The position numbers and the translations under genes are program-made. A stretch of DNA of 64,000 nt. It comes from Allomyces macrogynus ATCC 38327. Taxonomy: Eukaryota; Blastocladiomycota; Blastocladiomycetes; Blastocladiales; Blastocladiaceae. The notes beneath the pieces are model-generated. The model was given only the letters and a program-made list of their open reading frames with translations. It made no database searches and had not been told where the DNA came from. This document shows, one piece after another, positions 10,175-21,160 of this stretch (within the stretch, counting starts at the first letter, position 1; each line of letters starts with the position of its first letter). The stretch is taken from the NCBI GenBank assembly GCA_000151295.1, contig GG745352.1, positions 788,658-852,657 on the forward strand, in the 5' to 3' direction.

Positions 10175-11941
10175 CTAAACACGCAACTCGCGCAATCCAG
10201 TGGGCAGAAGGCTCATCACCTCGTTGGTCCGGGGCAGACACCGACCCGACACGTCGAGCCGCCGCAACGTTGGCGGCCAGCGCCCAGCCAACTGCACGAC
10301 GTCATTGATCGAGACGCCACAGTTTGCGAGCAAGAGATCGGAAAGTTGCGGCGGAAGGTACTGTGCAAGGGCAGGAACGAACGCCGTGCTGCCCAGAGGG
10401 CTGTCGCAAAAATCGATTCGCTGGAGCGACGCCGGCAGACGGGGCAAGAGCGCCGCCGCAATCGAATCCACATTGGCGTTCTCCGAAAAATGGACCTTGA
10501 GCCGGCGAAGCGTTGATGCGAGCGGCAACGTGCGAATCATGTTGGGACCCCAGTCTGACACGTCAATCGACAGCTCACGCGTGACCGTGGGGAAATCACG
10601 ACCGACGAGACCAATACGGCGCATATCGGCCGACAAGAGACGCAATTCAAAGAACTCGACCGTCGTCGGATAGCGCAACGTTGTGGGACGGGCAGAAGAG
10701 CGACGCCGAGCGAAAATGGGAGCGGCAGTCGCACTGGCGTCGCCGTTAGCATGCTGGGCAGGGCCAATCTCGTCCTCCACACCTACCCCAAGGCCATTCT
10801 CCGAGGCGTCAACATCATGGTCGGTGGTAGCATCATCGTCGTCGATATCCGAGTCCGTTTCGTATCCCAGGGCAAAACCCGAATCAAATGCGTAAACCGA
10901 CAACTTCTTGAGACCCGTCCGTGGAAGTGCGGCCAGAACATTCTCAAACTTTTCGCAGCAGCGAAGCAGCGAGATGGAGAACGTTGTCAAGTTGGGCATG
11001 CCGCCGACAAGTTGTGCGATCCAATGCATGTCTTCGCGCGTCGCCTTCTGGCCGTCCACGGTCATTGTCGTCAGCGTCGGAGGAACGTGGGGCAAGAGCT
11101 GCGGAACGACCATCGCAAACTGGTCTGGCTTACTGTACGACAGCGTCAGCCGCATCAAATGCCGAGGGAGCGTCGACAGCACTTGGCTCGCGTCAACACC
11201 TTCCGGTACGGTATTCCTCAAATGAAGCATCGCGAGCGACTTTGGGAACTGGAACTGCGGGTCACGCCACGGCGCGGCATGGTACAAGTACATGTACTTG
11301 CAGTGGGGCGGCAGAGCGAGACTCGGGTTCTTGCCAATCATGTCAAACGTGAGCCTCTGGCGCAGCGGGACGGGTAAGAGAGACCACTTCCGGGAGCAGC
11401 GGCTGGGCTTGATGCGCCCGAACCGTCCCTTGTCCTGGACCCACGGCAGCAGCGCCCCTTGGTGATTGCGCGGCGGCAAAATCAAGTAGTACTGGAGCCG
11501 GTCGGTCGCCACGTCGGTCACGCTGACCAAATGGCCAATCTCGTGTTCGGTCAAGTCGACTCGGTCCGGATAAACGAGACGAAGCCGGTAGTTGGGCGAA
11601 TTCATTCCGGTGCCCGTGCGGATCGCGGCAGCGATGCATGGCTCGTACAGCGTCGGTGCCGCCAGGGCGAGGTGCAACATATCGACGCGCGCAGGCAACC
11701 ACGGCTGGCTCATGCACTCGGCAAGTCGGTAGAGAACGTGGTACGGGAGCTGGTCGAGCGTAGGAAGTAATCGCGGCGCGGTTGGTGGCATCTCTGGTTC
11801 GGACCCTTGCGCGACGACGGCCGGACATGCAAGCGTGTCGGACTCGTGAACCATGACGTTGCTGCAAGCATTGCTCAACTCGGGTCCAGACCCTTGCGCA
11901 ACCTTGGCCGGGTGTGCGAGAGTGCCGGGCTCGCAAATCAT
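10175..11941 (-). CDS. F-box-like/LRR protein, intact family member 3 (588 aa)
   Basis: The start is placed at 11941 (MICEPGTLAHPAK), matching member 2. An open extension reaches 12355 but has no family similarity beyond the first few codons. Domain order: a duplicated N-terminal tract, F-box-like LDQLPYHVLYRLAECM, family block HLALAAPTLYEPCIAAAI, YYLILPPRNHQG, SRKWSLLPVPLRQR, then LRRs (for example ASLQRIDFCDSPLGS and PTLRRLDVSGRCLPR), ending TGLRELRV. An acidic linker (YETDSDIDDDDATTDHDVD) sits between the LRR blocks, at the place where member 2 has its own linker. Intact and closely related to member 2. Function inferred only from architecture. Confidence 0.85.
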   Translation of the reverse strand: MICEPGTLAHPAKVAQGSGPELSNACSNVMVHESDTLACPAVVAQGSEPEMPPTAPRLLPTLDQLPYHVLYRLAECMSQPWLPARVDMLHLALAAPTLYEPCIAAAIRTGTGMNSPNYRLRLVYPDRVDLTEHEIGHLVSVTDVATDRLQYYLILPPRNHQGALLPWVQDKGRFGRIKPSRCSRKWSLLPVPLRQRLTFDMIGKNPSLALPPHCKYMYLYHAAPWRDPQFQFPKSLAMLHLRNTVPEGVDASQVLSTLPRHLMRLTLSYSKPDQFAMVVPQLLPHVPPTLTTMTVDGQKATREDMHWIAQLVGGMPNLTTFSISLLRCCEKFENVLAALPRTGLKKLSVYAFDSGFALGYETDSDIDDDDATTDHDVDASENGLGVGVEDEIGPAQHANGDASATAAPIFARRRSSARPTTLRYPTTVEFFELRLLSADMRRIGLVGRDFPTVTRELSIDVSDWGPNMIRTLPLASTLRRLKVHFSENANVDSIAAALLPRLPASLQRIDFCDSPLGSTAFVPALAQYLPPQLSDLLLANCGVSINDVVQLAGRWPPTLRRLDVSGRCLPRTNEVMSLLPTGLRELRV

Positions 11942-11960
11942 GTTGCTGCTGCAAGTGTTA
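11797..11960 (-). repeat. 87-bp (29-codon) tandem duplication at the N-terminus of family member 3
   Basis: Two diverged copies with a period of 87 bp; the shared block acccttgcgc occurs at 11803 and 11890. At protein level, MICEPGTLAHPAKVAQGSG is followed 29 residues later by MVHESDTLACPAVVAQGSE. The second copy supplies an alternative Met. The duplication keeps the frame. Confidence 0.8.
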
Positions 11961-12779
11961 TTTCTTGACGTGAAACAATGGAGGCGGCGGTCTGTTCTGC
12001 AGCTTGGGTGCAAGGCGGTGCGAGGAGTGCGGTGAGTGCAAGAAGCGACAGCGAGAGGCGACGGGTCGTCGCCATCTTTAACTTTTCCTCTCCGAATCCT
12101 CTCCGAAGAAGGACGAGAAGGAAAGGAGACTCCGGTCCGCCCCAAGACAGCAGACTGGCCTGTGATGCCATCAGGTGGAGGAGAGGTGGAGACTGGGTGG
12201 AGATTTGGGAGAGAAAGCTGCAGCCGTGTAACAGGTGGAAAGGCGTGAAGAGAAACGCCACCCGACTTGAAACCACCGGCACAACCTCGCCGTGCCTTTC
12301 TTCTAAGCGCCTCTCGACCGACCCTGCCGACGGCCCAACAAGTGACCAGTGTCAACCCTGGACATTGGACGAGAGAACAACGCGCGTCGGGCGAAGAGTC
12401 TCATGCCAGACTGCCAACAGTCAGCATGGCCGACTCGGATGCTTGCGGATGCTTGCTCACTTACAAGCGCCCTGTTACGCTCTTCCTTGCCCAGGGTTCA
12501 TAGAGTGTATCAATATGACGAAAGTATGCTCTCTACACGGCGCGGCGGGCTGCTCTGGCGTCGTGGCGATGCGGGATGGCGGCCATTTTACCAATTACCG
12601 CCGACCAAAGCTGCAGATGATGACGTCCCATGTACCAGGTCGTCAAGCTCCACATGCATCAATGCCAAAGACGTTCAACAGCAAACTGTGGAAGAGCAAT
12701 CAAGGCAATTCAAAGAACCTATCCCTCGAAAAAGTGGAATATAAAGACCATGGCGCTCCGCCATGCAATGAAGAATCGC
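11961..12779. other. Spacer upstream of family member 3
   Basis: About 800 bp with pyrimidine/purine-biased stretches, presumably promoter and 5' leader of the minus-strand gene ending at 11941. A plus-strand frame here shows no family similarity and is not called. Confidence 0.35.
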
Positions 12780-13086
12780 CTCACTTCAATGCCGCGAATT
12801 TCCACCTGACCCGGCTCGACGAGGCGCAGTTGGTCGACGGAAGATTCAGATCCAGCGCCCAGGCGGATCGCGACTTTGATACATAGTTCAAACGGAGTCG
12901 GTGCAGCCAGAGCGAAATGCAGCAGGTCAAAGCGCGAAGACAGCTAACATGGATCACTCACAAGCTCGGCGAGCCGAGGAAGAATGGAGTATGGCAGTTG
13001 GTCAGTGCGGCAGGTGACATTATCGACGCGGGTCCTGGTGCAGCGACCTCTGTTGGGCTTGTATTCATGCCGGGCTCGCCAAGCAT
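12780..13086 (-). pseudogene. F-box-like/LRR copy, 5' fragment only
   Basis: Starts with MLGEPGMNTSPTEVAAPG at 13086, matching MICEPG of member 3. After a frameshift near 13015 it continues QLPYSILPRLAELVSDPC, an in-frame TAG, then FDLLHFALAAPTPFELCIK, matching the F-box-like domain of members 2 and 3. Similarity ends around 12780 before the first beta signature, so the LRR part is missing. Confidence 0.8.
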
Positions 13087-13188
13087 GATGATGCATGCGT
13101 TGTCTCGGAGATATTGGTGGAAGGCGGTGGAACATGCAGCAGGTGGAAATGTGGTGAGGGCGAGACACAACGGAGGCGCTACCAAGTC

Positions 13189-15045
13189 TCATCCATAGCA
13201 CAATCTGTGACCCAATCCGCTCGCAGCAAGGAAAAACATGACAATTGTTTGGGCTCCAAAGAATAAACGTCTCTCTCTCATCCAGCCCTGCATTTCCTCT
13301 GGCAAAGTGCTCACATCCATCCCGAGCATGATCTTTTCGTGTGGACTGTTGCGCGGCAAGAGAGCGAGCAGCCACGGCGCCCATGCTTCCACATTCGTCG
13401 TCGACGGCAACTCGAGGTACCGCAACGAGCTCGGCAAGTCCACAATCCTTGCAGACTCTTCCTGCTTGAGCGAGTTGAGGCGGAGATTGAGCGCGAAGAC
13501 GCGGCGGAAGCGGGGCTGGGAGAGTGTCAATCTGGTTGAACGGCAAACGCAGGTGCGTCAGCGACTGCTGGCATTTCGTGATAGCTGCAAGGTCAGCGCG
13601 CCCGAGATGGCAATCAACGAGCGTTAGCGACTGGAGGCGCGGCGGCATATGGCGCGCCAGCAGCGCCATGGCACCGTTACCGGCCAGAGGCCACGATTCG
13701 AGACTCAGCGCCATGAGCCTCGTGGGCAGCCGCGGGAAAAGGTCACGGGGCTTTGCCGGATCGTCGCCGCGCGACAAGCTGAGCCGCGTCAGGCCCGAGG
13801 TGAGCGGCAGAGCCCGAACCGTATCGGCTTGCCAGAGCGACAAAAGAATGGTGAGGTCGCGCTTGATGTGCGGCGGCTTGAACGTGAGCGGTGGCTTGTA
13901 ATGTAGTGCAGACCGTCCTGGACAAAGTGCCACGCAAAATCGAGCGAGTCCAGGCCCGTGGGGATCATCGCGGCCATATCAGGGACCGCCTCGAGATCCG
14001 CAGGCTTTCGCATCGAAACCACGCGAATTCGAACACTGCGAAGATTCGGGCACTCGCACAGCGATTTCATGACGCCGTACGCCGCCCACTGGTTAGTATC
14101 GCCAGCGACGAGCTCAAGCGACTCGAGCTCGAGCGCCTTGAGTGCTGGGAGGCGGTTCACATGGTGACAAACGCCGCCACCCATTCTAGAGCCGACCAAT
14201 TGACATTGATTGCCAGCTTGCGCAACGTTCGTGGCAACAATGCAAAGATAGTTTGAAGACCAGACTCGTCTTCCAGCTCAGCCTCGGAAGAAATAGTCAA
14301 CGACTCGAGCGTCTCAGGCCACGCACGCGTCGGCTGGCTCGTGACTGTGGCAATGTGCGAAAAGTCGCAGAGCTCAGGATGCCGAATAGTGCGATTTGCA
14401 ATGGCCCGCCGAATCCTCTCTTCTTCGAGAGATCCTTCCAGATGCAGACGGCGGCAATGGAACGGAACGGCCCACAATTCGAGGTCGTAATTAATCGTGT
14501 AGTGCTGCAAAGTGTCGAATGGGACGGAAATCAACGACCATTTCACTGAAGCTACATGGACAGACGGAGCGCGGGCCATGTCGCGCTCGGGCAGGAGCAA
14601 TGACAACTGCTGTCGACCATCCATATCGAACGTGACCTTGACAAGTTTGCGAGCGCTCACGCCGAGGTAAACGACCAAAGCCTCGACTCGGTAGGCGGTT
14701 CCGACTTGTCATAGCCTTGGACATCACGGCGCAATGAAAAGCGGTCAGCGCCTGGGACAAAGACCCCAGCCACAGGACCCACGTCGCGGTTTGCAATGAG
14801 CACCTGGACTGCCGGCGCAAACAGGCCAGGTGCGGCGAGGGCAAGATAGGTCAAAGACTTGCGGTCGAGGACATGTAATAAAAACTGCAAATGTCGTTGA
14901 GAACGTCGATGCAAAGGTGGTCCAGAGCCAGTGGCTGCGGGCCGCGGCCTGGTTGCAGGCCACAATCATGATTGATTCGGGGTGGAATGCTTGGTGTGCT
15001 TGCTGATGGTTTCCGGTGTTGATGATGTTGCGTGAAGTCGAACAA
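13189..15045 (-). pseudogene. F-box-like/LRR copy, full length with several frameshifts
   Basis: Family parts occur in the correct order on the minus strand but in changing frames. F-box-like LDHLCIDVLNDICSF lies near 14900; then SLTYLALAAPGLFAPAVQ, SVKWSLISVPFDTLQHY (about 14510-14560) and LRR stretches such as PRTLRKLAINVNWSALEW follow. Next come LKALELESLELVAGD, then RLQSLTLVDCHLGRADLAA (near 13610), and a C-terminus SSLRYLELPSTTNVEAW. Frame changes fall near 14870, 14680, 14170, 13910 and 13530. The length matches an intact member, so this is a recently inactivated gene, unless the assembly carries errors. Confidence 0.8.
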
Positions 15046-15321
15046 GTATCAAAGGCATTTGGGTCGTTTCGGAAGTGGAGAGCGTGGGCAGAGCAGATGG
15101 AGGAGGATGTTGTTGTTCTGACGTGGGCAAACGATGTGGAAGTGAATAAGAAGAACCGCAACCCAACCGGCCCTCCTCAAGAGATTCTTCAGCAATGTTA
15201 TTGAGCAAGATGCCTGGCGACCTGCATTGTGACGACGAGCCGTGAAAAAATCGACGAGGAAGCGAGCAAGCGACAGAACAGACAAAAAAATGCTCCTGTT
15301 GTTGACCAAAAACACTCAGCT

Positions 15322-17166
15322 TCAACCGACAACGCAAAACGACGCTTTCAACCGGTCCAGCTCCTCATCCGATAGCCCACCATCCTCCTCGGCCACACGC
15401 CACCCGCGCGCTACGAGATCATGGTCTAGCCACAGCGATAACCGCACCCGACCTGGCCGCGGCGCAATCCCGTTAATAAGCGCGCGGGCAAGCTGCTTGA
15501 CGGCATGCGCATCCAACGACCGTAGGTCAAGACACTCCACCGTGCGCGGCAAGTGGGCAAGCCATCCGGCCTCTTCGAACGGGTTCCCGCCGACGACGAG
15601 CGTACGTAGCCGCGGCGGCAACGGTCCAGGCAAGTCGGTCAACTTGTTGGCGCTCAGATCGAGGCGCGTCAGAGATAGCGGCCATCCACACTGCGCCAGC
15701 AGCAGAGCAACATCGTCGTGCGTCAAGTAGCAGTGGTGGAGCCGAAGCGAGGTCAATCGCGGCGGCCAGTGGTGCCCAAGAATGACGACTGTATCCTCAT
15801 CGCGCATCATCCACCACGACAGGTCGAGAGCGATGAGCGTGTGCGGCAAGTGCGGGAGCAGGTCGTTGAGAGTTTGTACTGACGTGGCCCAATTTGGTGG
15901 GTGCGGCGGTCCGTGCAGGCACAATCGGATCAGGCCCGTCGGGAAGGACAAGAGATGGGCCATTGACAGCCTCCACGGGGGCAAGTAGACCGTCAATTCG
16001 GACGCCGGCGGTGGCAGAGAGAGTACGAGCGGTGTGTCACAACACAGCTCGCCGCGGCGCAAAATATCGACCAGCCGCACCGTCAACGCGATCCTCTCAA
16101 GTTCCAGCGGCATGTGGCACATGAACTCGCAAAACTCCTCCAAATCCTTGCTCGACTCGATATGAATCGAATCGAGCACGAGCTCGCGGAGCCGCCAGAC
16201 TTTTCGGAGCGCACGCGCCAGGGTTTTGATACTCGACGAGCCACTGCGCAGATACGTTGACGTCAAGGCAAACGATTCTAGGCACACGAGGGTCGGGAGC
16301 GCGCGGACCAGCAGGGCAAACCCGTCCTCGTGAATCGTGCTGTTGAGCCACGGTAAACTCAACGAGAGCCGTCGGAGCGTCGTAGGCAACGAGCAGAATA
16401 GGCTGACAGGGATCTCGTCGTCGCCGCACGTTGTTGCAACTGGTTCCGCGACCGAATCAATGACCAGCTCGTGCAGTCGTGCCGGTTTCGCGCCAAAGAA
16501 CAGATCCATGACGCTCGTGTCGGGAAACGCAAACTGCTTGAGCTCCAGCCGCCGAATCGTATCGGGGACTGGCCGCGCCGACTGCGTGCCCTTGGCGTTG
16601 CCAATAAAACACATGGAGCGACATCGTGGCGGAACAAACCAGGCGATCTGATCGCTCCGCCGCGTAAAGAACTGCAGATTTTCCACGGGCACGGGCAGGG
16701 TCGACCACCGGAATGACAGGTGGTGCATTGCGCGCGCACTCGTCGCGATCCATGGGTGCGGTTGCGCAGCACGTTGCGGGTCGCGCGGCGGCAACAAGAG
16801 GAACCAGCGCGGTGGATAGAATTGCGCCCCGCCCTTTTTTGGATCAACTTGTACGGCAAACGTACCGATGCGGTAGTCGGTGGAGTACGAGTGGCCGCCA
16901 TGTAGTCGGAACCGGTCGTTGGCAAGGACGACACCCGTGTGGAATTCGGACCCAATGACAGCTTTGGGATCCCATGCGCCGCGCCAGGCGAATAGGGTGC
17001 GAATAGCGGGCACGAAAAAGGACGGCCCAACAAGGGCGAGGTGGGCCAGGGACGCGCGGTCGATGCGGTTGACAAACTTGCACACGGCCTGCAGAACGTC
17101 GATTGGGAGGTCCGACAGTGATTGTCGCGGATGAGAGCCGTCGATTGCTGATGGTGCAACGTTCAT
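15322..17166 (-). CDS. F-box-like/LRR protein, intact family member 4 (614 aa)
   Basis: Start placed at 17166 (MNVAPSAIDGSHPR), 16 codons before the F-box-like motif LSDLPIDVLQAVCKFV. The family block HLALVGPSFFVPAIRTLFA follows, then RWFLLLPPRDPQRA and SFRWSTLPVPVENLQFF. The LRR region is regular and long, including LPTTLRRLSLSLPWLNS, SLRLHHCYLTHDDVALLL and LTRLDLSANKLTDLPGPL. The tail PRTVECLDLRSLDAHAVKQL resembles the relic at 29532-29798. No membrane segment. It is the largest intact copy, and together with the damaged neighbour at 13189-15045 it represents a second subfamily in the array. Ubiquitin-ligase adaptor is the default guess for the fold. Confidence 0.85.
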   Translation of the reverse strand: MNVAPSAIDGSHPRQSLSDLPIDVLQAVCKFVNRIDRASLAHLALVGPSFFVPAIRTLFAWRGAWDPKAVIGSEFHTGVVLANDRFRLHGGHSYSTDYRIGTFAVQVDPKKGGAQFYPPRWFLLLPPRDPQRAAQPHPWIATSARAMHHLSFRWSTLPVPVENLQFFTRRSDQIAWFVPPRCRSMCFIGNAKGTQSARPVPDTIRRLELKQFAFPDTSVMDLFFGAKPARLHELVIDSVAEPVATTCGDDEIPVSLFCSLPTTLRRLSLSLPWLNSTIHEDGFALLVRALPTLVCLESFALTSTYLRSGSSSIKTLARALRKVWRLRELVLDSIHIESSKDLEEFCEFMCHMPLELERIALTVRLVDILRRGELCCDTPLVLSLPPPASELTVYLPPWRLSMAHLLSFPTGLIRLCLHGPPHPPNWATSVQTLNDLLPHLPHTLIALDLSWWMMRDEDTVVILGHHWPPRLTSLRLHHCYLTHDDVALLLAQCGWPLSLTRLDLSANKLTDLPGPLPPRLRTLVVGGNPFEEAGWLAHLPRTVECLDLRSLDAHAVKQLARALINGIAPRPGRVRLSLWLDHDLVARGWRVAEEDGGLSDEELDRLKASFCVVG

Positions 17167-17425
17167 TTTGCGGATACTTGAACACGGAGTCAAAGGGCCA
17201 GCACTGGAATTTGGGTGCTCTGGTCTGCGGCAACAGGCAGCGGTCGTTGTTTCATCACGTTGACCGAGGCGGGCGGAGCAAGAGCCACGGTGGGGAAGCA
17301 GCAGATGCAACTGGCAGCTAAGCGTTCAACAGGTGATGCATTCTGGCGCCCACGCATTCAGGTCTACGAACCGTGCACACGATTTGTCGGCCTGATCGGC
17401 ACGGCAAGATCGACCATCGCACAGC

Positions 17426-17695
17426 TCAACACGAACCCAAGCGGCTGTCGCCAAAGTCAGAGGATCCGTCAGCAAACCACAGCGGCGCATCAATGACGAG
17501 AGAGCGGAAGGATTTTGGCAAATCGCTGAACAGATCTTCGAAATCCACACAGTGAACAGAGTATAGGGCATTGAACATAATGCCGCACCATTTTTTGAGG
17601 TTCCCCTTGCTGTGGTCTATCATGATGGTCTCTGCCGGCAATGGGCGCACGAGTTTCTCCCCCAACACTTGGAGCTCAACCATAATGACATTCAA
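17426..17695 (-). pseudogene. F-box-like/LRR family fragment
   Basis: Contains LPKSFRSLVIDAPLWFAD, nearly the same as LPKTLCSLVIDAPWWISD in the copy at 18864-20720 and APGTLRWLVIDAPW at 18244-18320. Only this internal LRR piece is recognisable. Confidence 0.65.
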
Positions 17696-17723
17696 TATGT
17701 ATCAATGCAGTGAACGAATCAGA

Positions 17724-18690
17724 TCAGCAACACCACAAAAACGCCTTTCCCAACCGTGCTCGCTGTTTCCCCGACAAGAGAGTGAAAGAGCAGCGCAACT
17801 CGACACGAACCGCGCGCTCCTCCCACACATGCTCCGTCCACGCCAACAAGTCTGGAATCCAGAGCGCAGCCACGTCCACCGCCTTCAAGCGGCAATACGA
17901 AATTTTGGGTGGGCCAACAGGGCAGCAAAACGGTGAGGTCGCGCAACATCTGTGGGAATTCCAGTCGCGTCGTCGCCTCAAGAAACGTTTTGCCACGTAT
18001 GTCCATTGATGACGTGACGGACAAGGCAAGTCGTTCCACTTGGGTAGGAAACTGCAATACTTGAGCAATCATGTCTGGGTGGCTGCCAATGTCATCACTA
18101 CCGAGAGAACGCGAAGGCGTGGAAATGACCTAAGTTCGCGAAGGAGCGCGAGCAAGGCGGGGATGTCGAGCTCTGGCTTTAAAAATACTGATACCAGGCT
18201 GTTCCAAACAGACGGCAAGTACTCGAGGAGCGGGTGAAGGCCGTCACAACTCCAATCCTACATCGCCCATGGCGCATCGATGACAAGCCAGCGAAGGGTC
18301 CCAGGGGCATGGCGGAAAATAACTTTGAGTCCCTGGAGGGGGAAAGTACCTAGATCGAAAGAGGAAATAATCGATAGCGAATGCACGACCGGGGGCCACG
18401 GCGTGGTCAAGAGGCTTGCAAACACCATCAAAGGGTTCACAATCGCGGAGCTCGAGATGCTGCACCGCATCTGGAATACAGTGCACCTCACTCCACTCTT
18501 CATTCGCATCATCGTCGTCACGACTGGCGCTGGTACTATCGCCAGTATCGTCAAAAGGATCTTCCAGGTCGCCAACAAAACGAAGCAACAGACACTGCGG
18601 AGGAATGAACCACTCGGGCTGGAGGTGGGTAACGGTGTTGAGCGTGAATGCAGAGTTTGCGGGGTCTTCGCAAGTCTGCCTTCAGTTCGC
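17724..18690 (-). pseudogene. F-box-like/LRR copy, truncated at both ends and frameshifted
   Basis: Begins around 18690 with LQPEWFIPPQCLLLRFVGDL, parallel to LQPEWSIPPECRLLRFVGDL of the next copy. It continues with AVQHLELRDCEPFDGV, APGTLRWLVIDAPW and TQVERLALSVTSSMDI. A C-terminal stretch reads WIPDLLAWTEHVWEERAVRV. The F-box-like part is absent and the LRR block joins directly to the C-terminus, so there is an internal deletion as well as frame changes. Confidence 0.75.
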
Positions 18691-18863
18691 TGCGACTTGC
18701 ATGTGATTGAACGCTAGTTGCCGTTCGACGTCAACCTGTAAACATTGCTCGTTAGGTGCTCTGGCCGATTCTCGCCCGGATTGGCTCAAATCAGGGCCTC
18801 AACAGGACCGCTCAACAAGAAGACGTTTTCAGCACCATTCTTATGTGAACCCATTCCATGGAA

Positions 18864-20720
18864 CTAGTGTGACATCAAGGTCTCAGTCATCAAAACGCAA
18901 CAAAATGCATCCCCCAACTCCGTCCGTGACTCGTGCGACAATTTCTCGAAAGAGCCATGCAGCTCAGCTTGAACCGCATGGTGAACCCTAAACCAATCCG
19001 CCCACGTCAACAAATGCGGGACCCACGCTCCGATCACGTTCACCGACGACAGATCTAGAACACGCATCGTTTCGGGTCATGCTGTGACCCACGAGCCATT
19101 GCTCTCGCGCATCGAATTTCCATCAAGAGAAAGGTATCGCAACCGCGGCGGAACCACCGGAAGAAAACTCAAGACAGCGTTGCCCGGGAAATCAATGCGG
19201 CAAAGCGTTTCTGGCCACCCGTGCGCTACCAGCGCCATTAAGTCGTCAAATTTCAGGTCCCCGTTGCAGACCGTCAGCGATTCGAGGTGCAGCGGGAGAC
19301 GCTGCACGAGAAGTGCTTTCGTGTTGGCACTCAAGCTCCGTGAGCGCGCCTGGAAATCGAGCACGAGCACTTTGAGCGTGGCAGGCAAGTGCAGCAAAAT
19401 GTATGAAGTGGTACTGACGAATTCGAGCGACTCGATAAGCGTCAGTCGCTCAAGCGTGGGTGGTAAACCAATGGCCGGCGCTTGCGCATCCACCAAGTGC
19501 ACTTGCATGGTGAGGTTACGTAGTGCATGCGGGAACGTCAGGATCGAAGTGATACAGGAAGTCATGAGATTCTTGAGTGGGGCCGACACAATAGACATGG
19601 TAAGAAACACGACTTGGTTGGTGATGTTAAGCAGGGCGCCCAGCAGGTCTGGGTCGTCATTGATGTCTGCTGTCACGGAAAGGACCCGAAGTCGCGTAAA
19701 TCACCTCATGGTCGCGATAAAAAGTGTCAGCAAGTTTGGCGCATCCAGTTCGGCCGTCAATATCAATGACTCGAGGCTGTTCCAGACGGAGGGCAATATT
19801 TGAGGAGGCCCCGAACACCTGGGCGCCAGTCAGAGATCCACCAGGGCGCATCAATCACGAGAGAGCAGAGCGTCTTGGGCAAGTTATGGAAAATGTCCTT
19901 GAGCCCAGTTGCATTGAGACTATCCGACAGGTCGGAAACAATGGACAGAGAGTGGACAGAGAGTGGACAGAAAGTGGAGGACAGGAGGCCCCGACATCGC
20001 CAAGGGTCGTGCAATGCCGTAAAAAGACTCACAATCACGTAGCACAAGATGTTGAACAGAGTCCGGGAAATGGGGCATGTTGCACAATTCTCCATTTGCG
20101 TCGCTGTTGCTGTCAAATTCGCCACTATGGCCACGGAAGTCCAAGTCTCCAACAAAGCGCAACAATCGACACTCGGGAGGGATGGACCACTCGGGCTGAA
20201 GATTAGTGACTTTGTAGTACCGCACAGTTGACACCAGAACGGGGATGAGCGACCACTTTGCCGAAGGCGGCGTCGAGAACAGGGTCATGGGTCCGTTGTC
20301 TAGACTGCGGACCGTGCACAGTCACAGAGCGGCAGGAGCAAGTAACAGGAAAATGGACCATCTCGCCATCGAGCACAACATTGTCGTCATGGTCGGTTAC
20401 AACGCCAAACATGCCGGCCTCGTAGTGAAACGACGGCGATTGCGAGTCATCCTGTTGGCATTTCGCCAAACTTCCGCGGCCAGAACGTGGTCACATGTGC
20501 TGGAATACATGAGCCTGGTCGCAACTTCGCCGTTGTTTGGGTCGCAAGCGCCGTGGTACTGGACCAACGTTCGAATGGAATCCAAATACAGTGACCGCGC
20601 TGCAAGGGCGAGGTGCGAGAGAGCATGTCGGTTGACTTTGTCAAAGAGCCATGCAAATGGCTCGCAGGACCTCGGCTGGGAGCTGGTGCAGCGGGTTACG
20701 GGCACAGTTAGGCATGGGCA
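18864..20720 (-). pseudogene. F-box-like/LRR copy, full length with several lesions
   Basis: The F-box-like start HQLPAEVLRAICMAL lies near 20690. A one-base insertion follows, then VNRHALSHLALAARSLYLDS, SAKWSLIPVLVSTVRYYKV and RLLRFVGDLDFRGH. LPKTLCSLVIDAPWWISD comes next. A clean 199-codon LRR block spans 19077-19676 (for example LPPTLERLTLIESLEF and PETLCRIDFPGNAVLSFL). The C-terminus is WVPHLLTWADWFRVHHAVQ (18864-19067). At least four frame changes separate these parts. Its length matches intact members. An 11-bp unit repeats three times at 19942-19974. Confidence 0.8.
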
Positions 20721-20744
20721 ATTATTTTCGGGGCTTGAGATTAC

Positions 20745-21160
20745 AACAGCGTCATACTCTCCAGTGTGGGCGGCAGCACCAAGTCGGGACGTGCCCGGCT
20801 TATAGCAAAATGGGAGCCGGTCCGTTGATGCCTGCTCGGGTTTGCAGCCAAAGGGATGAAGCCAAAACGAGTCGCTACGCCGCCAAAACGAGTCGCTACG
20901 CCGCCAAAACGAGTCGCTACGCCGCCAAAACGAGTCGCTACGCTGCCCAAATGAGATCCCTGCAACGGTTTCGCCGCCGGTCAAATGGCATGCCCCGCGA
21001 GATTGAATTAAAGTTCGGATCGACAGCACGGAGCGGCCAGAGCGAGGTTCGAGAGAGCATGTCGGTCGATGTTGTTGATGGCCACACAAACGCAATGCAG
21101 GACGTCAACCAGAAGCTCGTACAGCAACAGTCGGGATGCGTTGTTGGACATTTGAAGTAA
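20745..21160 (-). pseudogene. F-box-like/LRR copy collapsed around a 21-bp satellite
   Basis: The minus strand begins with LLLYELLVDVLHCVCVAI and RHALSNLALAAP (family F-box-like region, about 21025-21150). After a frame change it reads SIRTLIQSRGACH. It then runs into four copies of a 21-bp repeat and resumes with an LRR shred, LVLPPTLESMTLL (near 20745-20790). Most of the gene is deleted. Confidence 0.7.
20861..20944. repeat. 21-bp tandem repeat, four copies
   Basis: Unit gccaaaacgagtcgctacgc plus one further c, repeated head to tail at 20861, 20882, 20903 and 20924. The copies are identical except for the last base of the fourth. The unit length keeps a frame open in both directions. It sits inside a broken LRR copy. 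Confidence 0.97.

Noticed and set aside
20861..20944. CRISPR-like appearance of the four 21-bp units
   Set aside because: Units are directly adjacent without spacers and the genome is eukaryotic; it is a simple tandem repeat.
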